DNA from: Gammaproteobacteria bacterium | GTDB taxonomy: Bacteria > Pseudomonadota > Gammaproteobacteria > Steroidobacterales > Steroidobacteraceae | NCBI GenBank assembly: GCA_005877705.1 | Contig: VBNY01000078.1 | Span: forward strand, 1-14,793 | DNA length: 14,793 nt | Direction of reading: 5' to 3' | In this document: positions 1-7,643 of the stretch, piece by piece | Layout: the number at the start of each line of letters is the position of its first letter | Position numbering within the stretch: the stretch's first letter is position 1 | Position numbers and translations under genes: made by a program | The notes under the pieces: generated by a model | The model's database searches: none | What the model saw: only the letters and a program-made list of their open reading frames with translations | Told to the model about the DNA's origin: nothing

Positions 1-791
1 AGGTTGTAGACCGGCGTCGCGCCGTTCTGGATGAACGTGCAGGCAGCTTTACCTTCCGGACCGCACACCACCCGTTGCATCTTGATCGTCTCGAGCTGGA
101 TGAACTGCTCGGGCGAAAGATGCATGGCTTCACGATAGGCGTTATCCGCGCTCGCGCGGCTTTGTTCTGCCGCCATCCGCTGATCCTCTGCAAGCTTGAC
201 CTGTTTTTCGGTCTGCACCCGCTGCTCTTGGGTCGCCGTCTCGATGCGCTGGTTCTTGATCGAGTCCGGGGGATTGGCGCGCCCTACGGTCATGGTGATG
301 AGCCTGACCGGCAGCGCCTTGTCGCGGATGAAGGCAACCAGCTGGTCGCGAATTTCGTTATCGATCTCATCAAGGGCGGTGGTGCTGATCGCGGTCTCGT
401 TCATGCCGCGCTTGCGCACCGCCTGGCGCACCATCGTCTTGAACGGCTCTTCCAGGTTGTTGAGGTACCAGGAGGGTCCGAAATTCTTGATGAGTGCCAC
501 GGAGTCGGCCACCTGCAGCACCATGATCGCGTGGAAACTGATCGGCACGCCGTCCGAGGTCATCGTGTCGTGCAACTCGGTCTCGTACTTGCGCGGCTGC
601 ATGTAGACATCGACACCATCGGTAGTGACCGCTGCGAACGTGCGCCCGGTCTTGACCGGTTCAGGGTCAACGCCACCATGACCGAAGAGCCACGGCTTTT
701 CGATCAACACGACCTCATGGCCGGCGTCAGGCGAGTAGACGCTGCATGCAGTGAGCATCAATGCGACAAGCGACGTTATTATGTATCTCAT
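1..791 (-). CDS. SPFH/prohibitin-like lipoprotein, C-terminus cut by the window edge
   Basis: The frame is open from an ATG at 791 to the window edge (263 complete codons), so the C-terminus is missing. The N-terminus is a lipoprotein signal: Met-Arg-Tyr, a hydrophobic stretch and lipobox L-T-A-C, with the lipidated Cys at residue 16. Ser at +2 argues against inner-membrane retention. Residues about 25-195 resemble the SPFH/Band-7 fold, including the segment LEEPFKTMVRQAVRKRG and a later ITMTVGRANPP segment where SPFH proteins pass into their helical tail. About 195-225 is Gln/Glu/Ala/Lys-rich and probably coiled coil. SPFH proteins oligomerise on membranes and often act as scaffolds or protease regulators. 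Most use a transmembrane helix, so a lipid anchor is less usual. An AGG sits about 9 nt before the ATG. Its role is unknown. It is co-oriented with purD but separated by a 127-nt palindrome-rich gap, so it is probably an independent unit. Confidence 0.8.
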   Translation of the reverse strand, partial: MRYIITSLVALMLTACSVYSPDAGHEVVLIEKPWLFGHGGVDPEPVKTGRTFAAVTTDGVDVYMQPRKYETELHDTMTSDGVPISFHAIMVLQVADSVALIKNFGPSWYLNNLEEPFKTMVRQAVRKRGMNETAISTTALDEIDNEIRDQLVAFIRDKALPVRLITMTVGRANPPDSIKNQRIETATQEQRVQTEKQVKLAEDQRMAAEQSRASADNAYREAMHLSPEQFIQLETIKMQRVVCGPEGKAACTFIQNGATPVYN

Positions 792-825
792 CGTTCTACC
801 TGTGAGTTGTAGGTTCCCCGGAATT

Positions 826-844
826 CCCCGTCGCTCTAGCGGGG
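826..844. repeat. short GC-rich hairpin in the purD/SPFH gap
   Basis: A 5-bp perfect inverted repeat (CCCCG at 826-830, CGGGG at 840-844) encloses a 9-nt loop. It lies directly beside the larger inverted repeat at 846-914, and further CCCCGG and GGAATTCC motifs lie at 816-826. In the transcript of the SPFH gene it would fall in the 5' leader. No T-run follows it, so it is not a classical intrinsic terminator. Confidence 0.4.
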
Positions 845-845
845 T

Positions 846-914
846 CCCCGGGAAATCGAGCGTCTTGATAATAGGCTGTTGTTCGCAGCTGGTGTGATGC
901 TCGATTTCCTGGGG
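846..914. repeat. 19-bp imperfect inverted repeat, 31-nt loop, just after purD
   Basis: The arms are 846-864 and 896-914 (core GGAAATCGAGC / GCTCGATTTCC), with 17 of 19 positions complementary and a 31-nt loop. The two remaining pairs are G-T, so a plus-strand RNA would form an uninterrupted 19-bp stem, while the minus-strand RNA would carry two A-C mismatches. It starts 5 nt after the purD stop codon. It could act as a bidirectional terminator or mRNA 3'-end stabiliser, or be a dispersed REP/MITE-like element. No T-tract flanks it. It is nearly the same size as the repeat at 7644-7710. Confidence 0.7.
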
Positions 915-918
915 TGCC

Positions 919-2199
919 CTAGCGCTCGCGCTGCACCGCGCGATAGCCGATGTCATGGCGGTAGCGAGCGCCAGGCCAATGGATCGACTCCACGAGCGCG
1001 TACGCCTCGCGCCGGGCGTCCGTGACGCTCGAGCCCAGTCCGACCGCGCACAGCACGCGGCCGCCGTCTGTGAGCACCCTGCCTGACTCGAGCCGCGTGC
1101 CGGCATGGAACACCTTGCCCGGAAGGCGCGCCGCCTGCTCGAGGCCCTCGATGACATCACCCTTGCGTACCTTGTCAGGGTAACCGGCAGCGGCCATGAC
1201 CACGCCCAATGCCGCCCGCGAGTCCCACTGCGCCGCCACGGTATTCAGCCGACCCTCGAGCGCAGCCGCGCACAGCACGGTCAGATCGGACTCGAGCCGC
1301 ATCAGGATCGGTTGCGTCTCCGGATCACCGAAACGGCAGTTGAACTCCAGCACGTTCGGCGTGCCATCTGCGGCGACCATTATTCCCGCGTACAGGAACC
1401 CGGTGTAGGGGGTGCCGTCGGCGGCGAGCCCGCGGATCGTTGGCTCGATCACCTCACGCATGATGCGCGCGTGCATCTCAGGCGTGACGACCGGTGCCGG
1501 CGAATAGGCGCCCATGCCGCCGGTGTTGGGTCCGCGATCACCATCGTCGCGGCGCTTGTGATCCTGGGAGCTGGCGAGCGGCACGACGTGTGTGCCATCG
1601 GTCATCACGATGAAGCTGGCTTCCTCCCCGGACAGAAACTCCTCGATGACGACTTCGCGGCCGGCCGCACCGAACTGTCCGGCAAACATCGCTTCCGCCG
1701 TGGCGATGGCCTCGGTGACGGACTCGGCAATCACCACCCCCTTGCCCGCCGCGAGTCCGCTCGCCTTCACGACGATGGGGGTGCGCTGGCGCCGGACGTA
1801 GTCGGGATCGAACGTGTCGCGAGTGAACGTGGAGGAGGCCGCGGTCGGGATGTTGTGCCGCCGCAGGAAGTCCTTGGCGAACGCCTTGGAGCCTTCGAGC
1901 CGCGCCGGCGCGCGCCGCGGCCCGAAGCACCTCAGGCCGCCGGCGGCGAATTCGTCCACGATGCCGGCGACGAGCGGGGCTTCCGGGCCGATGATCGTCA
2001 ACTCGACGCGCTCCGAGCGCGCCAGCGCCACCAATGCCGGAATGTCCTCCGCCGCCACCTCGACGTTGCGCACTTTCGGTTCGGCTGCCGTGCCCGCGTT
2101 TCCGGGAGCAACGAGCACCTGCGCGACTCTCGGGGACGCGGCGCACTTCCACGCGAGTGCGTGCTCGCGGCCGCCGCAGCCCACGATCAAGACTTTCAT
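919..2199 (-). CDS. purD: Phosphoribosylamine-glycine ligase (GAR synthetase)
   Basis: PurD catalyses the ATP-dependent joining of glycine to 5-phosphoribosylamine, the second step of de novo purine synthesis, in the cytoplasm. The 426-residue length is normal for the family. Visible landmarks are the N-terminal MKVLIVGCGGREHAL, PGNAGT at 33-38, IGPEAPL at 70-76, the ATP-grasp segment VKASGLAAGKGVV at about 144-156, EEFLSGEEAS at about 186-195, DHKR...GPNTGGMGAYSP at about 213-234, and the signature RFGDPETQ at 289-296, which carries metal/ATP ligands. The ATG at 2199 lies 10 nt after the purH stop, so purH-purD is a co-transcribed pair. The stop is TAG at 919-921, and a large palindrome begins 5 nt beyond it. 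Confidence 0.98.
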   Translation of the reverse strand: MKVLIVGCGGREHALAWKCAASPRVAQVLVAPGNAGTAAEPKVRNVEVAAEDIPALVALARSERVELTIIGPEAPLVAGIVDEFAAGGLRCFGPRRAPARLEGSKAFAKDFLRRHNIPTAASSTFTRDTFDPDYVRRQRTPIVVKASGLAAGKGVVIAESVTEAIATAEAMFAGQFGAAGREVVIEEFLSGEEASFIVMTDGTHVVPLASSQDHKRRDDGDRGPNTGGMGAYSPAPVVTPEMHARIMREVIEPTIRGLAADGTPYTGFLYAGIMVAADGTPNVLEFNCRFGDPETQPILMRLESDLTVLCAAALEGRLNTVAAQWDSRAALGVVMAAAGYPDKVRKGDVIEGLEQAARLPGKVFHAGTRLESGRVLTDGGRVLCAVGLGSSVTDARREAYALVESIHWPGARYRHDIGYRAVQRER

Positions 2200-2209
2200 A
2201 GGGTGTGCG

Positions 2210-3778
2210 CTAATGGCGGAAATGCCGCGTGCCGGTGAACACCATCGCCATGCCGTGCTCGTCCGCGGCGGCGATGACTTCCGCGTCCCGCTTCGAGCCG
2301 CCGGGTTGGATCACGGCGCGGATGCCGTAGTCCGCGGCCACATCCACGCCGTCGCGGAATGGGAAGAAGGCATCGGAGGCCATGGCGGAGCCTTCGACCT
2401 CGAGCTTCTCGTCCGCCGCCTTCATCGCGGCGATGCGGCTCGAATAGACGCGGCTCATCTGTCCGGCGCCGATGCCGATCGTGGTGCGGTCGCGCGCAAA
2501 CACGATGGCGTTGGACTTCACGAACTTGCACACCCGCCAGGCGAACAGCAGGTCGGCGAGCTCCGTCTGGGTCGGCTTGCGCCGGGTGACGACGCTCAGG
2601 CTGGAGGCTGCCTCGATGCTGCCCGTGTCCCGCGTCTGCGCGAGCAGGCCACCCGTGACGCTGCGGTATTCCGGTTCGTCAGGCGCGGCGCTGCGCAGGT
2701 CGCCGAGCACCAACACCCGGATATTGGGCTTCGTGGCCAGCACCTTGGTGGCTTCGGCGGTGACGGACGGCGCCGCCAGGACTTCGACGAACTGGCGCTC
2801 GACGATGGCCGCGGCAGTGCTGGCCTCCAGCTCACGATTGATGGCGATGATGCCGCCGAACGCCGAGGTGGGGTCCGTGCGATAGGCGCGATCGTAGGCT
2901 TCGAGCGCCGATGAGGCTACCGCGACCCCACACGGGTTGGCGTGCTTCACGATGACACAGGCGGGCGCCTCGAACTGCCGCACGCACTCGATAGCAGTGT
3001 CCGCATCGGCGATGTTGTTGAACGATAGGTCCTTGCCTTGCAGCACACGCGCCGTGGCGATGCACGCAGCGTGGGGAGCGGGGCTGCGGTAGAAGGCCGC
3101 CTGCTGCTGCGGGTTTTCTCCGTAACGCAGGTCCTGCACCTTCTCGAAGACCAGGGGCAGGATTGCCGCAAAGCGCTCGGGCTGTAGCGGATGATGTGCG
3201 GCCAGGAAGCTTGCGACCATCGTGTCATAGCGCGCGGTATAGGCGAACGCCTTGGCGGCGAAACGCGAACGAGTCGCGAGCGTCGTGCAGCCGTCGTGCG
3301 CCGCCAACTCCTCGAGCAGCACCGAATAATCCGCCGGATCCACGATCACCAACACGGATTCGTGGTTCTTCGCCGCGGCGCGCACCATCGCCGGACCTCC
3401 GATGTCGATGTTCTCGACCGCCTCGGTGTAGCTGCAGTCCGGACGCGCAACCGTTTCGGCGAAGGGATAGAGGTTGACCACCAGGAGGTCAATCGGCGCA
3501 ATCTCATGCAGCGCCATCACGGCGTCGTCCACACCGCGGCGCCCCAGCAGCCCGCCATGAATCTTGGGATGCAGCGTCTTCAGGCGGCCGTCCATGATCT
3601 CCGGAAAGTCGGTGTAGCTCGCGACCTCACGCACGATGATGCCATGACCCGCGAGCAGCAGCGCCGTGCCCCCGGTCGAGAGCAGATCGACATTGCGGCT
3701 CGCGAGCTCGCCGGCGAGCTGAACGAGGCCGGTCTTGTCGGAAACGGATAGCAGTGCGCGGCGAACGGGCAGCAACAT
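2210..3778 (-). CDS. purH: Bifunctional AICAR transformylase / IMP cyclohydrolase
   Basis: PurH performs the last two steps of IMP synthesis: formylation of AICAR with 10-formyl-THF, then ring closure. The 522 residues match the family. The N-terminal MGS-like cyclohydrolase domain (about 1-150) begins PVRRALLSVSDKTGL and contains STGGTA, DGRLKTLHPKIHGG at about 63-76 and NIDIGGPAMVRAAAKN at about 123-138. The transformylase domain (about 200-522) has RYGENPQQ at 218-225, KDLSFNN, the catalytic Lys-His pair at 278-279 in VKHANPCG, TSAFGG, and a C-terminal SDAFFPFRDG...QPGGSKRD segment. The start at 3778 gives the usual N-terminus; no strong Shine-Dalgarno is visible. A 113-nt gap separates it from fis, so purH-purD could have its own promoter, although I found no convincing one and no PurR box. 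Confidence 0.98.
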   Translation of the reverse strand: MLLPVRRALLSVSDKTGLVQLAGELASRNVDLLSTGGTALLLAGHGIIVREVASYTDFPEIMDGRLKTLHPKIHGGLLGRRGVDDAVMALHEIAPIDLLVVNLYPFAETVARPDCSYTEAVENIDIGGPAMVRAAAKNHESVLVIVDPADYSVLLEELAAHDGCTTLATRSRFAAKAFAYTARYDTMVASFLAAHHPLQPERFAAILPLVFEKVQDLRYGENPQQQAAFYRSPAPHAACIATARVLQGKDLSFNNIADADTAIECVRQFEAPACVIVKHANPCGVAVASSALEAYDRAYRTDPTSAFGGIIAINRELEASTAAAIVERQFVEVLAAPSVTAEATKVLATKPNIRVLVLGDLRSAAPDEPEYRSVTGGLLAQTRDTGSIEAASSLSVVTRRKPTQTELADLLFAWRVCKFVKSNAIVFARDRTTIGIGAGQMSRVYSSRIAAMKAADEKLEVEGSAMASDAFFPFRDGVDVAADYGIRAVIQPGGSKRDAEVIAAADEHGMAMVFTGTRHFRH

Positions 3779-3891
3779 GACGGCTTTAAGGGCGAGCTCT
3801 CAGGGCGCAACAGGCGTGCATCAGGCGTAAATCTACCAGCCCCCAGCTCGAGCCAAGGAAGTCTTCCGCTCCGGCGCTCCTCGTCGAGCGT
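3779..3891 (-). other. fis-purH intergenic gap
   Basis: This 113-nt gap is one of the widest inside the minus-strand gene run. It would be the natural place for a purine-regulated promoter. On the minus strand a TTGGCT, 17-nt spacer, GATTTA arrangement can be picked out, but the match to a sigma-70 promoter is poor. I see no intrinsic terminator and no palindrome resembling an E. coli PurR box. Confidence 0.3.
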
Positions 3892-4182
3892 TCAGTTCGC
3901 GAGGCCGAACTGCTTCAGCTTCTTGCGCAAGGTCGCACGGTTGATTCCCAGAATGCCCGCGGCTCGGCTCTGGTTGCCCTCCGCGTAGTCGAGCACTACC
4001 CGGAACAGCGGCTCCTCGACCTCGCGCAGCACGAGATCGTAGAGCTGGGCCGGCCTGTGACCGTTCAGGCTCATGAAGTAGTCGCTCAGCGCACGCTCCG
4101 CGTGATTGCGCAGCGGCAGCTCCCTGCCGCTGAACTTCGCCCCGGAACTGTCGCGAGCTCGACTCTTCTTTCTTGCTGTCAT
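3892..4182 (-). CDS. fis: Fis family nucleoid-associated transcription factor
   Basis: Fis is a homodimeric DNA-bending protein that shapes the nucleoid and, in characterised gammaproteobacteria, activates rRNA promoters in fast growth. The 96 residues match the usual 98 or so. The C-terminal helix-turn-helix (about 66-94) is very well conserved: GNQSRAAGILGINRATLRKKL. The middle region (LSDYFMSLNGHRPAQLYDLVLREVEEPLF) corresponds to the dimerisation helices. The N-terminal 20 residues are basic and variable. The ATG at 4182 lies 17 nt after the dusB stop with a good GAGGA ribosome-binding site 6 nt upstream. The dusB-fis pairing is the classic proteobacterial arrangement, in which fis is controlled from a promoter upstream of dusB. 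Confidence 0.97.
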   Translation of the reverse strand: MTARKKSRARDSSGAKFSGRELPLRNHAERALSDYFMSLNGHRPAQLYDLVLREVEEPLFRVVLDYAEGNQSRAAGILGINRATLRKKLKQFGLAN

Positions 4183-4188
4183 GTGAGA

Positions 4189-4193
4189 TCCTC
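4189..4193 (-). promoter_or_regulatory. Shine-Dalgarno of fis
   Basis: GAGGA is read on the minus strand 6 nt before the fis ATG, in the 17-nt dusB-fis gap. It is the clearest ribosome-binding site in the minus-strand gene run. Many neighbours have weak ones, so fis is likely translated strongly relative to dusB. Confidence 0.7.
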
Positions 4194-4199
4194 AAGAAA

Positions 4200-5189
4200 T
4201 CAGGCCGCGTGCGAGGCCTCCCCCACCCACCGATCGAAATATTTCCCCGCGCGCGCGAACTGCGCGGCCGTGCTTGCAGCTTCCATGAGATCGCGGCGGG
4301 CGTGCGCCGAGTCCGGGAAGCACTGTTCGCAATACCAGCCGAGATGTTTGCGCGCGATCCGGACTCCGGTCTCCTCACCGTAAAAAACGTACAGGGAGTC
4401 AAGATGCTCGAGGATGATATCACGCGTCTCCGTGCGCGAGAGTGCAGCGTAAGCAATTCTGCCATTCAGATGCGCGTTGACAGCGCGGAAGATCCACGGC
4501 GCACCATGGCTCGCGCGCCCGACCATCACTCCGTCGGCGGCGGTGAAATCGAGTACCGCGCGCGCGTTGTGCGGCGCGCGGATATCTCCGTTCGCGAAAA
4601 CTGGAATTCGGACCGAAGATTTGATATCGCGAATGGTCTCGTACTCGGCGGCGCCCTCATAGAAATCCGCGCGCGTTCGGCCGTGAACGGCGAGGGCTTG
4701 AACGCCGCAACGCTCCGCAATTTGCGCGACGATCACGCCGTTGCGATGCTCACGGTCCCATCCCGTGCGGATCTTGAGCGTTACGGGCACACTCACTGCG
4801 CTCACGACAGCATCGAGGATGCGCGCCACGAGGCCCTCATCCTGCAGCAGCGCGGAGCCGCACAGCTTCCCGCAGACCTTCTTCGCGGGACACCCCATGT
4901 TCAAATCGATGATCTGTGCACCGTGCTCGACATTCAGACGCGCGGCTTGAGCGAGCGCCTCGGGGTCGGCGCCTGCAAGCTGCACGACGCGAGGCTCGGG
5001 CTCACCGTCATGGCTCATGCGGTAGCGCGATTTGGGCGTGTTCCACAGCCGCGTGTCCGATGTCAACATCTCGGAAGCGGCGAGCCCTGCGCCGAGCTTG
5101 CGGCACAGAACGCGGAACGGGCGATCGGTCACTCCGGCCATCGGCGCGAGCACAACGGGTGAGGGCAGGACGTAGGGTCCGATGCGCAT
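4200..5189 (-). CDS. dusB: tRNA-dihydrouridine synthase B
   Basis: DusB is an FMN-dependent enzyme that reduces uridine in the tRNA D-loop to dihydrouridine (U17 in E. coli) using NADPH. From the ATG at 5189 the protein is 329 residues, normal for DusB. Visible features are MRIGPYVLPSPVVLAPMAGVTD at the N-terminus (FMN-binding TIM-barrel start), QLAGADPEALAQAA at about 70-83, the active-site motif DLNMGCPAKKV with the catalytic Cys at residue 100, LKIRTGWD, VHGRTRADFYEG, and FANGDI followed by a GRASHGAPWIF phosphate-binding loop. The frame stays open upstream to 5285, but that extension lies inside the neighbouring gene and is not family-like, so 5189 is preferred. It starts 13 nt after the upstream stop and precedes fis. 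Confidence 0.97.
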   Translation of the reverse strand: MRIGPYVLPSPVVLAPMAGVTDRPFRVLCRKLGAGLAASEMLTSDTRLWNTPKSRYRMSHDGEPEPRVVQLAGADPEALAQAARLNVEHGAQIIDLNMGCPAKKVCGKLCGSALLQDEGLVARILDAVVSAVSVPVTLKIRTGWDREHRNGVIVAQIAERCGVQALAVHGRTRADFYEGAAEYETIRDIKSSVRIPVFANGDIRAPHNARAVLDFTAADGVMVGRASHGAPWIFRAVNAHLNGRIAYAALSRTETRDIILEHLDSLYVFYGEETGVRIARKHLGWYCEQCFPDSAHARRDLMEAASTAAQFARAGKYFDRWVGEASHAA

Positions 5190-5202
5190 GCGAGGCAATT
5201 CT

Positions 5203-6729
5203 TCAGTGCGAGCCGGCGTCGCTCGCGCACGTGATCGCGCCGCCGGCGGCGGGCAGGCACGCGTCGATTTCAAATCCGACGGCATTGGCGCCCGGATCTA
5301 CGAAAACCATCTCGGCATCGATGCGCTGTCCAGCGGACAGGAATGACGAGGAGGGCAGGGTCCGCGGCAGATAGGACTGGGGCGGCACGTCTCGTGCAGC
5401 GACTCGGTTACCGAAGCGATCCTGCAACGTAACTCGCAGGAGCGGCAGGGGCTGCGCTTGACGCGCGCCGTTCTTGACGCTCGCGCGTACAGTGATCTGA
5501 CCGGAGGCTGCGGAGTCGACCGAAGCGCCGAGCTGACGCACGTCGTACGCCTCGAGGTCCCATCTGGGCGCGAGTGGCACGCCGAGCGCCGCGTACAGCG
5601 CGGTTAGCGGCTTGTGGAGTCGTTCATTGGCAGCGAGATCATTGCGGTAGTGATTCACGATCTGCGCCGCCAGGATGATCGCCAGAGCAGCCGTAGCTGC
5701 ATTCCACCAAGGCGCGAGAGGCGCGCCGGCTTCTTCGGCTGTCGGCTCGGCGCGCGCCGTCTGCGGGCGCGCTATCGCTGCGATCGGCTTGGGTGCGGGT
5801 TTGTCCGGTGCAAGGCGCACCGCCGCGGCGGGGGTGTGCGGGCGCGGTGCAGCCTGCGGTTCTGGAGGAGTCCGGGGCGGCGCGGCGGACTCAGCCTGCG
5901 TTGTCGAGGCAACCGGCTCGGGAACCGGTTTTGGGCCCGGCTTCGGCTGCAAACGCTGCGGCCGCTGCGGCGGCCTGACAGTGCCCGCCGTGCCGCCGTC
6001 GCTTGCTTCCAACTTGGCAGGTTCACTGTTGCCCGGGCCGCTCCGTGCCGACTCCGAGAGCAACTGGTCCACGCGCGCCTCATCGACCGGAGCGCTCGCA
6101 GCGTCTTCGCCCGACGCGCGGGCGGCCGCGGGTTCCTTTTCCTCCACGCGGGCTTCTTGTTTGTCTCTGCGTTGGTCTTTTTCTTGTTGTGGTTTCGCTT
6201 CCGCCTGCCAGGGAGGCTCTTGCCGCGGTTGCGCAGGCGTCCCGTCGCTCTTGAGAATCAGCGCCTTGAATGATCCAGTCGCCGCCGTCCATTGCGGGGT
6301 CGGCGTCGCCTCGACGAACACCTTGCTGACATCCGTCGCTTGGGGATTGAATTCGAGTGCACCTTCCGGAATCGGCTCGTCGCCTTCCGCGGCCGGGGCT
6401 TGCTCAGCCTGGGCCTCCTCAGGCTGAGTCTCCTCGGTCCGAGTTTCCGCGACCTCGATCTGCGCGACCTCGGGCTCCCCCTCGAGCTCCTCGCCTTGGG
6501 ATTCCTGCGCCTGGGCCAGCTCCGTCCCGTCCGCCTCCAGCGGGGCTTGCGGTTGTTCAGGCGGCGGCGAAACCTGAGTGGCAGCGGCGGAGGCGCGGTC
6601 CTCCACGAGTCGCGCCAGTGCATTGAAGACATTGGAGCAGCGCCCGCAGCGCACATAGCCTTGCGCGGCGCGCAGATCGGCCGCGGTCACGACGAGGGTC
6701 AGTGCACACTTTGGGCAGACTGTAAACAT
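5203..6729 (-). CDS. Zinc-ribbon and DUF3426 membrane protein
   Basis: The 508-residue protein has three parts. First is an MJ0042-type zinc ribbon with Cys at 5, 8, 28 and 31 (CPKC...CGRC). Second is a long low-complexity linker, about 40-335, dominated by Pro, Glu, Ala and Gln and containing Glu-rich and Pro/Ala-rich blocks. Third is a single membrane helix at about 341-361 (WWNAATAALAIILAAQIV) followed by a DUF3426 domain to the C-terminus (motif LRVTLQDRFGN). Topology is inferred: zinc ribbon in the cytoplasm, DUF3426 outside. The same domain pair sits between prmA and dusB in other gammaproteobacteria, but its function is not established to my knowledge. Its start, 30 nt after prmA, lacks a clear Shine-Dalgarno but coincides with the start of the zinc ribbon. 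The linker looks long for the family. Confidence 0.9.
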   Translation of the reverse strand: MFTVCPKCALTLVVTAADLRAAQGYVRCGRCSNVFNALARLVEDRASAAATQVSPPPEQPQAPLEADGTELAQAQESQGEELEGEPEVAQIEVAETRTEETQPEEAQAEQAPAAEGDEPIPEGALEFNPQATDVSKVFVEATPTPQWTAATGSFKALILKSDGTPAQPRQEPPWQAEAKPQQEKDQRRDKQEARVEEKEPAAARASGEDAASAPVDEARVDQLLSESARSGPGNSEPAKLEASDGGTAGTVRPPQRPQRLQPKPGPKPVPEPVASTTQAESAAPPRTPPEPQAAPRPHTPAAAVRLAPDKPAPKPIAAIARPQTARAEPTAEEAGAPLAPWWNAATAALAIILAAQIVNHYRNDLAANERLHKPLTALYAALGVPLAPRWDLEAYDVRQLGASVDSAASGQITVRASVKNGARQAQPLPLLRVTLQDRFGNRVAARDVPPQSYLPRTLPSSSFLSAGQRIDAEMVFVDPGANAVGFEIDACLPAAGGAITCASDAGSH

Positions 6730-6759
6730 TGAGAGAGCCGCGTTGGTCGACCGTTTGCG

Positions 6760-7635
6760 TCAGCGGCTCCGTCCGCACAGGCCGACCCACCCCTCCTGAT
6801 GTCCGAAGGGGTGCATATCAAAGCACGCACGGTAAGCGCGTGTCACGTCGGAAACCTGGTATTGCATGATGCCCGACAATACCAGCTCGCCGCCTGGACG
6901 CACGAGCGAGGCGAAGCGCGGCGCTAGTGCACACAGCGGCTCGCACAGTATGTTCGCAAGCAGGACATCTACCCCATGCGGCAGGCCGTCTGCCGAGTCC
7001 CAGATACGGACATTTGCGCCGATGCCGTTCGCGTCCGCATTGTCGCGCGTGGCGATGAGCGCCTGCGGATCTATGTCGAAGCAGTGTGCCAGCTGCGCGC
7101 CAAGCTTGACTGCGGCCACGGCGAGGATGCCTGAGCCGCAGCCGTAGTCGATCAGCCGCGCGCCGCTGACGAGATTGCGCTCGAGCCATTCGAGACACAG
7201 CGCCGTCGTCGGGTGAGTGCCGGTGCCGAATGCGAGCCCGGGATCCATGCGCACGACGACGGCGCCAGCATGCTCGATGCGCTCATGATGCGGACCAACC
7301 CACAGCCGGCGGCCGAAGCGCATGGCATGGAAGTCCTTGAGCCACTCCCGCTCCCAGATACGATCCGCAATCTGCCGCGCTCGAATGAGCTCGACTCCAA
7401 TGCCGAGCGCGCCGCTCAATGCCCGCGCGAGCCTCTCCGGTTGCGAGTCTGCCGCGAACAACACCTGCACGCGGGTCGCGGGCCACAGCCGAAACTCCCC
7501 GGGCAGCGGCTCCAGAACCGGATCATCGCGCGCATCGGCGAACGTTACCGCGCTCGCGCCGCATGCGAAGCAGGCCGCCTCCGCCGCCTCCGGCGCGAGC
7601 CGCTTTAAGTCAAATGAGAGTTCCAGGAACGGCAC
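6760..7635 (-). CDS. prmA: Ribosomal protein L11 methyltransferase
   Basis: PrmA trimethylates residues of ribosomal protein L11 using SAM. The 291 residues match E. coli PrmA (293). The N-terminal substrate-recognition domain (MPFLELSFDL to about residue 55) is followed by WEREWLKDFHAMRFGRRLWVGP at about 94-115, the family motif GLAFGTGTHPTT at 133-144, the SAM-binding loop DYGCGSGILAVAA at 163-175, DIDPQA at 187-192, the catalytic-site segment NILCEPL at 228-234, LSGI, and the C-terminal EGWVGL. The start codon is GTG at 7635: the upstream frame has no ATG before a stop, and the resulting N-terminus fits the family. No good Shine-Dalgarno is present. Instead, a 17-bp palindrome ends 8 nt before the GTG, which may limit or regulate initiation. 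Confidence 0.97.
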   Translation of the reverse strand: MPFLELSFDLKRLAPEAAEAACFACGASAVTFADARDDPVLEPLPGEFRLWPATRVQVLFAADSQPERLARALSGALGIGVELIRARQIADRIWEREWLKDFHAMRFGRRLWVGPHHERIEHAGAVVVRMDPGLAFGTGTHPTTALCLEWLERNLVSGARLIDYGCGSGILAVAAVKLGAQLAHCFDIDPQALIATRDNADANGIGANVRIWDSADGLPHGVDVLLANILCEPLCALAPRFASLVRPGGELVLSGIMQYQVSDVTRAYRACFDMHPFGHQEGWVGLCGRSR

Positions 7636-7643
7636 TACCGGGC

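Noticed and set aside
868..896. TATTAT on the minus strand in the loop of the 846-914 repeat, a possible -10 for the SPFH gene
   Set aside because: Spacings of 16-18 nt give -35 hexamers matching only about 2 of 6 positions, so no promoter is called.
1105..2914. Long plus-strand open frames opposite purD and purH
   Set aside because: They are Arg/His/Gly-rich shadow frames of high-GC genes and have no domain-like motifs. The minus-strand purD and purH are certain.
5190..5285. Upstream in-frame extension of dusB to an ATG at 5285
   Set aside because: It lies within the 3' end of the DUF3426 gene and encodes a basic Pro/Ala/Arg-rich stretch absent from DusB proteins. The start at 5189 gives the family N-terminus.
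6742..6760. ACGCAAACG on the minus strand near the start of the DUF3426 gene, matching half of an E. coli PurR box
   Set aside because: The second half of the box does not match, and the site is next to DUF3426/prmA rather than the pur genes, so it is probably chance.
6735..6769. 7-bp inverted repeat GAGCCGC / GCGGCTC between prmA and the DUF3426 gene
   Set aside because: The loop is 21 nt, one arm is within the prmA coding end, and no T-tract follows. It is too weak to call a terminator.
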